The notes under the pieces are model-generated. The model did not search any database. It was not told where the DNA came from and saw only the letters and a list, made by a program, of their open reading frames with translations. DNA of 64,000 nt from positions 3,781,678 through 3,845,677 of the forward strand of contig JAJEKV010000096.1 of the NCBI GenBank assembly GCA_021234155.1, written 5' to 3'. The translations under genes were made by a program, and so were the position numbers. Below, piece after piece: positions 31,290 to 42,614 of this stretch (position 1 is its first letter; the number at the start of each line of letters is the position of its first letter). This DNA comes from Isoetes taiwanensis. Taxonomy: Eukaryota; Streptophyta; Lycopodiopsida; Isoetales; Isoetaceae.

Positions 31290-32300
31290 ATGGTGCACGT
31301 TTCCCTTTCGTGGGCGACACCAGGGCAACCGGGTCGTCTTACTCCAGAACATGAGCTCACCCTTATGAAGCGCCAGCTTACTAAGCTCCAGGCATATGTA
31401 TTGCATACCAATCCACCATCGGCACCACAGGAATATGGGCTTGAGATTCATGTTCTACCCAACCGGCAGCCACCCCCACCTGCACCGGCACCTGCTCCAG
31501 TTACAGCCACTCGCTCGAAGAGTGCATGGAGCAGCTCATCCTCGGATGCCACATCTGAGTCTTCTGGTTCATCAGACTCTTCTGAAGAGGGTGACCATGC
31601 CAAGGCCAAGAAAAAGGATTACCAGAAAACTGTGAACTCTGCCATCACTAGCATCTGGAAGAACTGCAAGTTGGCGCAGTTCTCATGCAAAAACAGGTCT
31701 GGAGTGGATGCCAAATCTTGGTTAGACGAGATGCAGGAATTTGAAAAATCTTACGGCATGACCGAAAAGGATATTGGCAAGGTCGCCACCACAAATCTTA
31801 CAGGATCTGCCCGTATATGGTGGAAGGGATACGCCCGCTCGCATGGATTGACGCGGGGTAGGTGCCGCTATAAAGTTTTTGCCAAAGCCTTTAAGTCTCA
31901 TTATGTCCCCAGGGCTCATCGCTGCCAGCAGATTCAGACCTTTTATCGCCTGAAGTAGAAGAACATAACCATCCAAGCATACACAGATGAGTTCATGAGA
32001 TTACAATTGTATGTCCCAGGGATAAATGAGCGCAGAGCAGTCGAGGGATACATTGAGGGGTTGTCCCCTAGGGACCTTAAGGAACATGGTTCGAGCAATT
32101 GACCCCAAAACTGTAGCAGAAGCAGAGGCTAAGGCTCTTAGCCTAGAAGAGGACACTCTTAAGTATCAGCCATCTTGACTCTCTACTTTTGGTCAGAATA
32201 AGGGTTATGTACCTTACAGGGGACGCTCACCTAGCCCGGGACTTCCCTGCTCGACTGGATATCAGAAGCCAGAGAAGAAAGTCTCCTTTACAGTGATAAG
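31290..32300 (+). pseudogene. gag: Chromovirus copy B gag
   Basis: Open from ATG 31290 to a TAG at 31956-31958 that replaces the CAG present in copy A. Similarity then continues in a shifted frame to about 32300. It shows a Pro-rich and Ser-rich N-part (31440-31590), then the capsid core SWLDEMQEFEKSYGMTEKD, ARIWWKGYAR, FKSHYVPRAH and QIQTFYRL. The product would form the particle. The CAG-to-TAG change is also in copy C. Confidence 0.85.
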
Positions 32301-32619
32301 TCCTCTAACATCACGGGAGCTTTTCGAGATATTCTCCAAGCCATTCCAAAGGAGGCTCGCGACCGCCACGCCGGGACAAAGCTTGTTATTGGTGCTTCCG
32401 ACCGACGCCAGATGCGCAAGATCGCCCCTACATCACACAAGTCGTAGGCCGCCCTCGGCCAAGTGGATTGGCAAGGTGCGTGAGACCCCAACGATCCAAA
32501 CAAGTGTTGCTGATGACGACACACCCGACTATATATAAGGTGTGTTTCATGTTTATATCGCCATTGAGACGGGCCGGTGCCAATCGCCAACCTTCGCATC
32601 ATTTCCACCTGCTGGCCAA

Positions 32620-33842
32620 GTAGACCAGAAGCCCTTCATTATCCTCATGGATACCGGCAAAAGATGCACAACTTTGCCTCCCTAGAATAGCGTAGGCTTT
32701 GCAGCTCACTCTCTTGAAGTCAAAGCCACGCCTAGTTACATTGGCTAGTGGGGTCGTACGCCACACACGGGGTCGATGCATTAACCTGAACATTCATCCG
32801 CTAGAGCACCCATTGCTCTAGGCCGAGATCATGAACATTGGTCGTTATGAACTCATTGTGGGTGTGAAATTTCTGGCTGCTGCAAAGGCAAATATTGATT
32901 GTGAAAAGCGAGAGGTTACATTCAATGCAGCCAACGAAGCCCGAGTGACCATAGCAGGTAAACCAGTTATTCCCATCATGCAGTGTATTTCATTACGCCA
33001 GTTGGAGAGAGTTATCAAGAAGTCCCAGGTTATCAAGGCTGCTGCAGTTGAAGAGAGTTATCAAGAAGTCCCAGGTTATTTGCATGATTCGACTTGCTTC
33101 GGTAGAAGCCAAGTCCAAACACATGCCTCCAGCAATAACAATTGTTCTTCAGGAGTACCATGACCTCTTTCCGGATGAGATTCATCGATTGCCACCTTTT
33201 AGAGGCATGGAATATGAAATTACCTTAGAACCAGGCACCAAGCCTACCAGTAAAGCTCCATATAGAATGAATACCCCTGAGTTAACTGAGCTTAAGAAAC
33301 AGCAACAAGAGCTCCTTAAATTGGGTTTCATTCGACCTAGTGTGTCACCTTTTGGTGCCCCAATACTCTTTGTGAAGAAGAAGGATGTCACTTTAAGAAT
33401 GTGCATTGATTATCGCCAACTTAATAAGCACACTATTAAGAATCGGTATGTCTTACCCCGTGCCGACGATCTAATGGATTAGCTACAGGGAGCTAAGTAT
33501 TTTACGAAGATTGATCTTCGTTCGGGATATCACCAGATACGAATTAAAGATAAGTCCGCATTCCGGACACGTTATGAGCATTATGAGTTCATTGTGATGC
33601 CATTTGGCCTAACTAATGCTCTAGCCACCTTTATGAGGTTGATGAATGATGTCTTCTGTGAATATCTTGATGATTTTGTCATCATATTCTTTGATGATAT
33701 CCTAATATACAGTAAGACCTTAGAGGACCATGAGTGCCATCTTCAGTTGACCTTACAGAAACTGAGATGCCACGAACTTTATGCCAAGTTCTCCAAGTGT
33801 CAGTTTGCAACCACCAAGGTTGATTATCTCGGAATATTGTAA
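32620..33842 (+). pseudogene. pol: Chromovirus copy B protease and reverse transcriptase
   Basis: Protease remnant at about 32637-32660 (ILMDTG, then broken) and the IGRYELIVGVKFLAAAKAN segment (32833-32890). A 46-47-bp duplication (GAGAGTTATCAAGAAGTCCC twice, 33005-33080) shifts the frame. RT follows from 33048: [55 protein letters not shown], a TAG at 33479, [48 protein letters not shown] one-base loss gives the TAA at 33840, where copies elsewhere keep GHIV-like sequence. All these lesions are shared with copy C. Confidence 0.88.
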
Positions 33843-33844
33843 CT

Positions 33845-34500
33845 GCAGAAGGGATAGCCACAGATCCAACCAAGATTGAGGCAGTAATGGATTGGCCAAT
33901 TCCAACCAATGTGTCTGAAGTTTGTAGCTTTCTAGGGTTGGCCGGATATTATTGCAAGTTTGTGAAAGACTTTGCTAAGCTCGCCGCATCCTTGACGAAC
34001 CTAACTAAACATGAGAAGGTTAGGGATTGGATGGCACATTGGAAATACAAGGAAAAAGCCAGATTCCAGTCATTGAAGGATGCTTTGACAATGGCCCCAG
34101 TTCTCACCTTGCCAGACCCTCAGAAGGATAAGTGGGTTGCCACGGATGCTAGTAAGATAGCTACCGATAGAGTATTAATGCAAGAAGGTCGGGTCATCGC
34201 GTATGATTCTAGAAAGTTGAATGATGCGGAGCAGTGATACCCCACGCATAACCAAGAATTGATTCCTGTCGTGCATGCCTTGTGCATTTGGAGGCACTAT
34301 TTACTTGGGAGACGATTCCAATTGGATACCAATCACCAGAGCATCTAATATATTTTCACGCAACCCCACCTCAATTTGAGACAACGACGAATGATGGAAT
34401 TCCTCGAAGAGTATGATTTTGAGGTCATCTATAAGCCAGGAAAGCATAATGTTGTCACTGACACGCTTTCCAGACATCCATTCGTCACTCGAACGCATTG
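33845..34500 (+). pseudogene. pol: Chromovirus copy B RNase H
   Basis: [22 protein letters not shown] (33916-33980), [32 protein letters not shown] (34110-34155), [16 protein letters not shown], then TGA where an Arg codon (CGA) is expected, YPTHNQEL, HYLLGRRFQLDTNHQS and [20 protein letters not shown] (to about 34470). This is the tether and RNase H domain. The first acidic residue region is kept, but frames are broken by a stop and a TAA at about 34348. Confidence 0.85.
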
Positions 34501-34539
34501 TAATACCATACGCTCTCCAGTGAGTTTGGTAAGCAGATA

Positions 34540-35990
34540 CAACAGGCTCTTCCCATAGATACAGAATTCCAGGAGATATGGCAAAGTCTATCCAAAGAAG
34601 CTAGAACAGACAAGAAGAGGGATGCTTTCCGCCACTATAAGAAGAAAGCTGAACTCCTTTATTACAAGGATAAGTTATGTGTTCCCGAGACATCAGGAGT
34701 TCGTAAACACATTCTCCATGATACACATAACAGCCCTATAGCGGGATATGCGAAATTTATGAAGACCTATTTCAAGATTCACTCCAGCTATTTCTAGCCA
34801 GGGATGAAGAAGCACATTGACAAGTATATTAAGAAATGTCAGATCTGTCAGCAAACGAAGGCGGAGCAGTTACGTATTCCGAGGGAATTGCAACCCCTAG
34901 ATGTCCCCAATGCAAAACGGAAGTTATTACCATGAATTTTATCATGGGTCTTCCGCGTGACAAGCTTTCTATATCGTGTGACAAGCTTTTTATTGTGTGA
35001 CAAGCTTTCTAAAATAGCACACTTTTTGCCATGTCATACCACAAACACTGCATTGGATCGCCTTGTTGTTTACCAAGGAGATATTTCGCCTTCATAGGAT
35101 GCCCCGTACCATTATATCGGATCGGAATCCTAAGTTTGTTAGTGCATTCTAGAAGGATTTCTTTAGCACTATTCAAACTAAGCTTGCCATGAGTTATGCC
35201 TTTATCATCTCAGACGATGGTCAAACGAGCTTACCAATCACATAATTGAAGATATGCTACGAATTATGTCCGGAAGAAGCAATCTCAATGGGTGGATTAC
35301 GCCCATTTGGTGGAGTTTGTCTATAACAAAGACATAGACACAAGTCTTCAAGGATGTCTCATTTCATGATCAATTATGGTTATCAATGCCTCATTCCGCA
35401 TTACACGGCATAATCCGGGTTTTCAAGGTGGGAGTATCTCAACAATTGCTTACGATATGCGTGCACTAGTCAAAGAAGTTCGAGCATATTTATTGGTCAC
35501 GAGAGCTTGGCAAAAGAGTTTTGCCAACCGCCATCTGGACACCATGAGAATTCCAGATTGGTGACTCCGGTGGCTAAAGATTAAGGTGAAGCAGACCAAA
35601 CTTAAGATTGACAATTGTAAGAAGCTTGCACCTAGATGGGCGGTGCCTTTTTTGAGATAACCGAGAGGATAGGTTCTCAAGCCTACCGATTGAATCTACC
35701 CGCACATTTGAAGATCCATAAAGTTTTCCATGTAATTCTTCTTAAGAAGCATAATCCTGATCCAGAAGAGATTCTCGACACACCAACTCTTCTGGAGATG
35801 ATCGCAGATCAGTTGGATATTGTGCCTGAAGCTCTCCTTGATCGCGCATATAAGCAAACCTGCCGAACTCAAATCTTGCAATAGTTGGTTAAGTGGAAGC
35901 ACTTACCCACAGAAGATGCAACCTGGGTTCTCAAAGCAGATTTGGATAAGACTTACCCGGGCTTTATGCGAGAATGCCACGGCCAAACCA
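34540..35990 (+). pseudogene. pol: Chromovirus copy B integrase and chromodomain
   Basis: The zinc-binding part shows HILHDTHNSPIAGY and KYIKKCQICQQTK (34710-34860); a TAG replaces Trp at 34796. The catalytic core begins MNFIMGLPRDKL (34932). It is distorted by three copies of a roughly 20-bp GTGTGACAAGCTTTCT unit (34955-35015). The C-terminal part reads FEITERIGSQAYRLNLPAHLKIHKVFHVILLKKH (35648-35750), then a chromodomain-like end, LLDRAYKQTC, a TAG for Gln, LVKWKHLPTEDATW and DKTYPGF (35840-35965). The chromodomain places the element among chromoviruses, which often target heterochromatin. Confidence 0.85.
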
Positions 35991-35999
35991 TTCAAGATG

Positions 36000-36562
36000 C
36001 AATCGACTCCAACCCTAATGGTAAGCATTGGGTTATTAGTCCGGTAGGGATCGTCCGATAGGGATCATTCTAGGGGTTGGGTTACATGCATCTTAGGTGG
36101 GGAACTGGGCATATAGGCATTCATGATAGGATGCATTCATCTGCGGCTATAATGGGAATATGACCATTCCTTACGCTGAGACGACATGCAAGCCTTAGGC
36201 ACGATAGGATTCTTGCATTCATATTTCTTTTACTTTAAGGGGGTGGTCCCTTCAACCACACTATTTAAATCATTTTGTAAATACTAATGTACTTGACTTC
36301 TGCAGGCCAGTAGAGCGTACTGACGTACGGCAGAAGATCCTAGGCCTCAGCTGGGGGCCATCTCTTCTATTTAAAACTTTGTTGTTTATGAGTGCACTCT
36401 TGAGTTATTAGTATCATAATTTCTTGTATTTTGTTGAAGGACTTCGGTCCTGTGACATATATATGTAATCTTGTGTTGCCTTCAATAAGTAAGAGTTACC
36501 TTTCGTGAATTCATTGTCCATTAACTCTAATGCCAAGGACAACATTAATCCAATGGGAGAAT
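36000..36562 (+). other. 3' non-coding region of copy B with purine tract
   Basis: No gene. A near-duplicate lies at about 42050-42614. The end AATGGGAGAA just before TGTGACG (copy C: AATGGGGGGAGAA) is the likely polypurine tract. Confidence 0.7.
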
Positions 36563-37495
36563 GTGACGCCTGTGTATTTATACGGTATATGTATGCATAC
36601 CATGACACGTCACCAGTATTTAACTAGACCCCTAAGGGTCAATAGGGATAAATTTGGATTCACTTAAAAATGGATTTTATTAGCTATGCTAATAAAATTA
36701 GTAGATAAATAACCTAATTATGCTAATTAGGTTATAATTAGTTAAATGGAACCAATGCCGCAGTGTGGCGGTGTATCCTCTAGCACACCCATGGAACCAT
36801 TGTGATCCGGAGAGGAAGCTTCGACCCGCCTCATCGGACCGGGAGATGTAACTCCCGGAGTAGTCCTATAGGGTGATTCCTTGGGATTGCATCTCCTGAG
36901 GGCTACAAGCACGCCATAGCATGATTCAGCCTTATCCAGAAGTGTGCACGTGAGGGGCGATGGAGTGACTACCACCCTAGCCATTGTTTTATGCCATCCA
37001 ACACCATGTTATACTTCCGCCTCACGGCGATATCTTGAGGCCCTCGACCGCCACGACCCCATGGAGTCTCGAGCCCGGGTAGCCTTTGTTATGGTGTATT
37101 GCCTATGTTATTTGTGGTTGTATTGTCTCTTCGTTGATGACGATGGATGGGCCATCCTTCGTGGTGGTATATTATTTTAGCATGATTGTTGTATGCTAAC
37201 GTGTATGTACGCTCACCGATAGATTCCTATAGAGGACATGGGATTTAATGACACCTCCGTGTTCTCGCCTCGCACTTGGCCATCCCAAGTGTTTCGAGTA
37301 TGATGAGGGTCCGCACTATGGTGATGTGGTCGCCAAGGGAGGGTAATTCCCATATTTGTATTGATGAGAGCATCGTGATAGATTCGGGAGCGTCCGCGAC
37401 GGTTGGTGCCACGTGGTGCCTAAGTTCCCCCCCATAATTACTATGCCTAAAATCAATGTGATGTACTACCCCATTAAGTCAATACATAAATGGTG
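36563..37495 (+). repeat. 3' LTR of chromovirus copy B (3' end lost)
   Basis: Starts TGTGACG after the purine tract and is repeated at 42615-43592. It breaks off after GGTGAATAAA, where copy C gag sequence begins, so about 22 bp of the LTR end are missing. AATAAA at 37489-37494 could be a polyadenylation signal. Confidence 0.75.
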
Positions 37496-38260
37496 AATAA
37501 AGTTCCGGAGTGGATGCCAAATCTTGTTAGACGAAAGATGCAGAATTTAAAAAATCTTACTTTGATGACCGGAAAAAGGATATTGGCAAGGTCGCCACCA
37601 CAAATCTTTACGCAGATTCAACGATATGTGGAAGGGATACGCCCGCCGCATGGATTGACGCTGGGTAGGTGCCGCTATAAAGTTTTGCCAAAGCCTTTAA
37701 GTCTCATTATGTCCCGGGGCTCATCACCGGCCAGATTCAGACCTTTATCGCCTGAAGTAGAAGAACATAACCATCCAAGCATACACAGATGAGTTCATGA
37801 GATTACAATTGTATGTCCCAGGGATAAATGAGCGCAGAGCAGTCGAGGGATACATTGAGGGGTTGTCCCCTAGGGACCTTAAGGAACATGGTTCGAGCAA
37901 TTGACCCCAAAACTGTAGCAGAAGCAGAGGCTAAGGCTCTTAGCCTAGAAGAGGACACTCTTAAGTATCAGCCATCTTGACTCTCTACTTTTGGTCAGAA
38001 TAAGGGTTATGTACCTTACAGGGGACGCTCACCTAGCCCGGGACTTCCACCGCCATTTGGATATCAGAAGCCAGAGAAGAAAGTCTCCTTTACAGTGATA
38101 AGTCCTCTAACATCACGGGAGCTTTTCGAGATATTCTCCAAGCCATTCCAAAGGAGGCTCGCGACCAGTTACGTCGGGACAAAGCTTGTTATTGGTGCTT
38201 CCGACCGGGACGCCGTATGCAGTACTGCCCTACATCACACAAGCTGTGTAGGCCGCCCTC
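37496..38260 (+). pseudogene. gag: Chromovirus copy C gag (3' part)
   Basis: Begins in the capsid domain and is badly frame-broken. Similarity to copy B gag runs to a Cys/His region at about 38180-38235. It has more small indels than B in the first 250 bp (for example, bases missing around 37530-37740). It lacks the N-terminal third and any start. Confidence 0.75.
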
Positions 38261-38399
38261 GCCGAAGTGGATTGGCAAGGTGCAGGAGACCCCAACGATC
38301 CAAACAGTGTTGCTGATGACGACACACCCGACTATATATAAGGTGTGTTTCATGTTTATATCGCCATTGAGACGGGCCGAGCCAATCGTCAACCTTCTG

Positions 38400-39370
38400 T
38401 CATTTCCACGGTTGGCCAAGTAGACTGTAAGCCCTTCATTATCCTCATGGATACCGGCAGCATGCACAACTTTGCCTCCCTAGAATAGCAGAGGCTTTGC
38501 AGCTCACTCTCTTGAAGTCAAAGCCACGTCTAGTTACATTGGCTAGTGGGGTCGTACGCCACACACGGGGTCGATGCATTAACCTGAACATTCATCTGCT
38601 AGGAGCACCCATTGCTCTAGGCGCCGAGAACATGAACATTGGTCGTTATGAACTCATTGTGGGTGTGAAATTTCTGGCTGCTGCAAAGGCAAATATTGAT
38701 TGTGAAAAGCGAGAGGTTACCTTCAATGCAGCCAACGAAGTCCGAGTGACCATAGCAGGTAAACCAGTTATTCCCATCATGCAGTGTATTTCATTATGCC
38801 AGTTGGAGAGAGTTATGAAGAAGTCCCAGGTTATCAAGGCTGCTGCAGTTGAAGAGAGTTATCAAGAAGTCCCAGGTTATTTGCATGATTCGACTTGCTT
38901 CGGTAGAAGCCAAGTCCAAACACATGCCTCCAGCAATAACAATTGTTCTTCAGGAATACCATGACCTCTTTCCGGATGAGATTCATCAATTGCCACCTTT
39001 TAGAGGCATGGAATATGAAATTACCTTAGAACCAGGCACCAAGCCTACCAGTAAAGCTCCATATAGAATGAGTACCCCTGAGTTAACTGAGCTTAAGAAA
39101 CAGCAATAAGAGCTCCTTAAATTGGGTTTCATTCGACCTAGTGTATCACCTTTTGGTGCCCCAATACTCTTTGTGAAGAAGAAGGATGTCACTTTAAGAA
39201 TGTGCATTGATTATCGCCAACTTAATAAGCACACTATTAAGAATCGGTATGTCTTACCCCATGCCGACGATCTAATGGATTAGCTACAGGGAGCTAAGTA
39301 TTTTACGAAGATTGATCTTCGTTCGGGATATCACCAGATACGAATTAAAGATAAGTCCGCATTCCGGACA
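38400..39370 (+). pseudogene. pol: Chromovirus copy C protease and reverse transcriptase, 5' part
   Basis: Protease motif LMDTGSMHNFAS at about 38446-38482 (better preserved than in B), followed by IGRYELIVGVKF and the same 46-47-bp duplication as B. RT runs through [18 protein letters not shown], a C-specific TAA at 39107, [35 protein letters not shown] and [14 protein letters not shown], to the MITE at 39371. Confidence 0.85.
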
Positions 39371-39605
39371 AGGGGGATTCACTTGTGTTATGCGTATAAA
39401 CCATCTGAGTGTACGCTAAGGGGTTTTTTATTGCCTATTCTGTACTTATAATAAGGGGTATTTACCATTTATTTTACTTGTCTAGTTGTATTTTAAGGAG
39501 TATAAGGGTATATCAAGCCAATTTTCTGCGTATGATAAGGGGGTTTTGCCTGACCCTAGGAACGCAGATGCCATATCCAAAATATATATAGGTGAATCCC
39601 CTGGG
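39371..39605. mobile_element. 235-bp MITE in copy C reverse transcriptase
   Basis: The ends are imperfect inverted repeats (AGGGGGATTCAC left; right end reverse-complemented reads CCCAGGGGATTCACC). ATTCCGGACA (10 bp) is present on both sides at 39361-39370 and 39606-39615. Copy B carries the empty site with a single ATTCCGGACA at about 33559. A 9-10-bp duplication suggests a Mutator-type MITE. It holds no coding sequence. Confidence 0.92.
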
Positions 39606-40540
39606 ATTCCGGACACGTTATGAGCATTATGAGTTCATTGTGATGCCATTTGGCCTAACTAATGCTCTAGCCACCTTTATGAGGTTGATGAATGATGCCT
39701 TCTGTGAATATCTTGATGATTTTGCCATCATATTCTTTGATGATATCCTAATATACAGTAAGATCTTAGAGGACCATGAGTGCCATCTTCAGTTGACCTT
39801 ACAGAAATTGAGATGCCACGAACTTTATGCCAAGTTCTCCAAGTGTCAGTTTGCAACCACCAAGGTTGATTACCTCGGAATATTGTAACTGCAGAAGGGA
39901 TAGCCACAGATCCAACCAAGATTGAGGCAGTAATGGATTGGCCAATTCCAACCAATGTGTCTGAAGTTTGTAGCTTTCTAGGGTTGGCCAGATATTATTG
40001 CAAGTTTGTGAAAGAATTTGCTAAGCTCGCCGCATCCTTGACGAACCTAACTAAACATGAGAAGGTTAGGGATTGGATGGCACATTGGAAATACAAGGTA
40101 CAAGCCGGATTCCAGTCATTGAAGGATGCTTTGACAATGGCCCCAGTTCTCACCTTGCCAGACCCTCAGAAGGATAAGTGGGTTGCCACGGATGCTAGTA
40201 AGATAGCTACCGATAGAGTATTAATGCAAGAAGGGCGGGTCATCGCGTATGATTCTAGAAAGTTGAATGATGCGGAGCAGTGATACCCCACGCATAACCA
40301 AGAATTGCTTCCTGTTGTGCATGCCTTGTGCATTTGGAGGCACTATTTACTTGGGAGACGATTCCAATTGGATACCGATCACCAGAGCATCTAATATATT
40401 TTCACGCAACCCCACCTCAATTTGAGACAACGACGATGGATGGAATTCCTCGAAGAGTATGATTTTGAGGTCATCTATAAGCCGGGAAAGCATAATGTTG
40501 TCACTGACACGCTTTCTAGACATCCATTCGTCACTCGAAC
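39606..40540 (+). pseudogene. pol: Chromovirus copy C reverse transcriptase end and RNase H
   Basis: Continues after the [53 protein letters not shown], the same TAA as B (39886-39888), [46 protein letters not shown] and [16 protein letters not shown]. It is about 98 percent identical to B by eye. Confidence 0.85.
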
Positions 40541-40589
40541 GCATTGTAATACCATACGCTCTCCAGTGAGTTTGGTAAGCAGATACAAC

Positions 40590-42040
40590 AGGCTCTTCCC
40601 ATAGATACAGAATTCCAGGAGATATGGCAAAGTCTATCCAAAGAAGCCAGAACAGACAAGAAGAGGGAGGCTTTCCGCCACTATAAGAAGGAAGTTGAAC
40701 TCCTTTATTACAAGGATAAGTTATGTGTTCCCGAGACATCAGGAGTTCGTAAACACATTCTCCATGATACACATAACAACCCTATAGCGGGATATGCGAA
40801 ATTTATGAAGACCTATTTCAAGATTCACTCCAGCTATTTCTGGCCAGGGATGAAGAAGCACATTGACAAGTATATTAAGAAATGTCGGATCCGCAAGCCA
40901 AGCGGCGGAGGCGATTCGTATTCCGAGGGAATTGCAACCCCTAGATGTCCCCAATGCAAAACGGGAAGTTATTACCATGAATTTTATCATGGGTCTTCCG
41001 CGTGACAAGCTTTCTATATCGTGTGACAAGCTTTTTATCGTGTGACAAGCTTTCTAAAATAGCACACTTTTTGCCATGTCATACCACAAACACTGCATTG
41101 GATACGCCTTGTTGTTTACCAAGGAGGTATTTCGCCTTCATAGGATGCCCCGTACCATTATATCGGATCGGAATCCTAAGTTTGTTAGTGCATTCTAGAA
41201 GGATTTCTTTAGCACTATTCAAACTAAGCTTGCCATGAGCACAGCCATCATCGTAGACAGATGGTCAAACAGAGCTTACCAATCACATAATTGAAGATAT
41301 GCTACGTAATTATGTCTGGAAGAAGCAATCTCAATGGGTGGATTACGTCCATTTGGTGGAGTTTGTCTATAACAGCACTAGACACAAGTCTTCAAGGATG
41401 TCTCATTTCATGATCAATTATGGTTATCAATGCCTCATTCCAGACACGTGGCATAATCCGGTTTTCAAGGTGGGAGTATCTCAACAATTGCTTACAGATA
41501 TGCAGGCACTAGTCAAAGAAGTTCGAGCATATTTATTGGCTGCGAGAGCTTGGCAAAAGAGTTTTGCCAACTGCCATCGGACACCATGAGAATTCCAGAT
41601 TGGTGACTCCGTGTGGCTAAAGAAGGTGAAGCAGGCCAAACTTAAGATTGACAATTGTAAGAAGCTTGCACCTAGATGGGCGGGGCCTTTTTTGAGATAA
41701 CCGAGAGGATAGGTTCTCAAGCCTACCGATTGAATCTACCCGCACATTTGAAGATCCATAAAGTTTTCCATGTAATTCTTCTTAAGAAGCATAATCCTGA
41801 TCCAGAAGGGATTCTCGACACACCAACACTTCTGGAGATGATCGCAGATCAGTTGGATATTGTGCCTAAAGCTCTCCTTGATCGCGCATATAAGCAAACC
41901 TGCCGAACTCAAATCTTGCAATAGTTGGTTAAGTGGAAGCACTTACCCACAGAAGATGCAACCTGGGTTCTCAAAGCGGATTCAGATAAGACTTACCCGG
42001 GCTTTATGCGAGAATGCCACGGCCAAACCATTCAAGATGC
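40590..42040 (+). pseudogene. pol: Chromovirus copy C integrase and chromodomain
   Basis: HILHDTHNNPIAGY, FWPGMKKHIDKYIKKC (the Trp codon is intact, unlike B), MNFIMGLP, the same GTGTGACAAGCTTTC triplication, FVYNSTRHKSSRMSHFMINYGYQCL (41355-41440, better kept than in B), FEITERIGSQAYRLNLPAH, and LLDRAYKQTC then TAG then LVKWKHLP. Frames are broken in several places. Where B and C differ, one or the other keeps the expected residue, so neither is simply the parent. Confidence 0.85.
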
Positions 42041-42614
42041 AATCGACTCCAACCCTAATGGTAAGCATTGGGTTATCAGTCCGGCAGGGATCATATGAGA
42101 AGAGTCCGATAGAGATCATTCTAGGGGTTGGGTTACATGCATCTTAGGTGGGGAACTGGGCATATAGGCATTCATGATAGGACGCATTCATCTGCGGCTA
42201 TAATAGGAATATGACCATTCCTTACGCTGAGACGACATGCAAGCCTTAGGCACGATAGGATTCTTGCATTCATATTTCTTTTACTTTAAGGGGGTGGTCC
42301 CTTCAACCACACTATTTAAATCATTTTGTAAATACTAATGTACTTGACTTCTGCAGGCCAGTAGAGCGTACTGACATACGGCAGAAGATCCTAGGCCTCA
42401 GCTGGGGGCCATCTCTTGTATTTAAAACTTTGTTGTTTATGAGTGCACTCTTGAGTTATTAGTATCATAACTTCTTGTGTTTTGTTGAAGGACTTCGGTC
42501 CTATGACATATATATGTAATCTTGTGTTGCCTTCAATAAGTAAGAGTTACCTTTCGTGAATTCATTGTCCATTAACTCTAATGCCAAGGACAACATTAAT
42601 CCAATGGGGGGAGA

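Larger units (their letters stand above)
29790..37495 (+). mobile_element. Chromovirus copy B (5'-truncated, with 3' LTR)
   Basis: Contains, in order: ORF0a (from its middle), ORF0b, gag, protease, reverse transcriptase, RNase H, integrase, chromodomain, a non-coding 3' region and a 3' LTR starting TGTGACG at 36563. The 5' LTR, leader and start of ORF0a are missing. Most of it (31699-37495) is duplicated in tandem as copy C. Confidence 0.85.

Noticed and set aside
29790-36562. Copy B as an active autonomous retrotransposon
   Set aside because: It lacks a 5' LTR and has several shared stops and frameshifts in gag, RT, RNase H and chromodomain.
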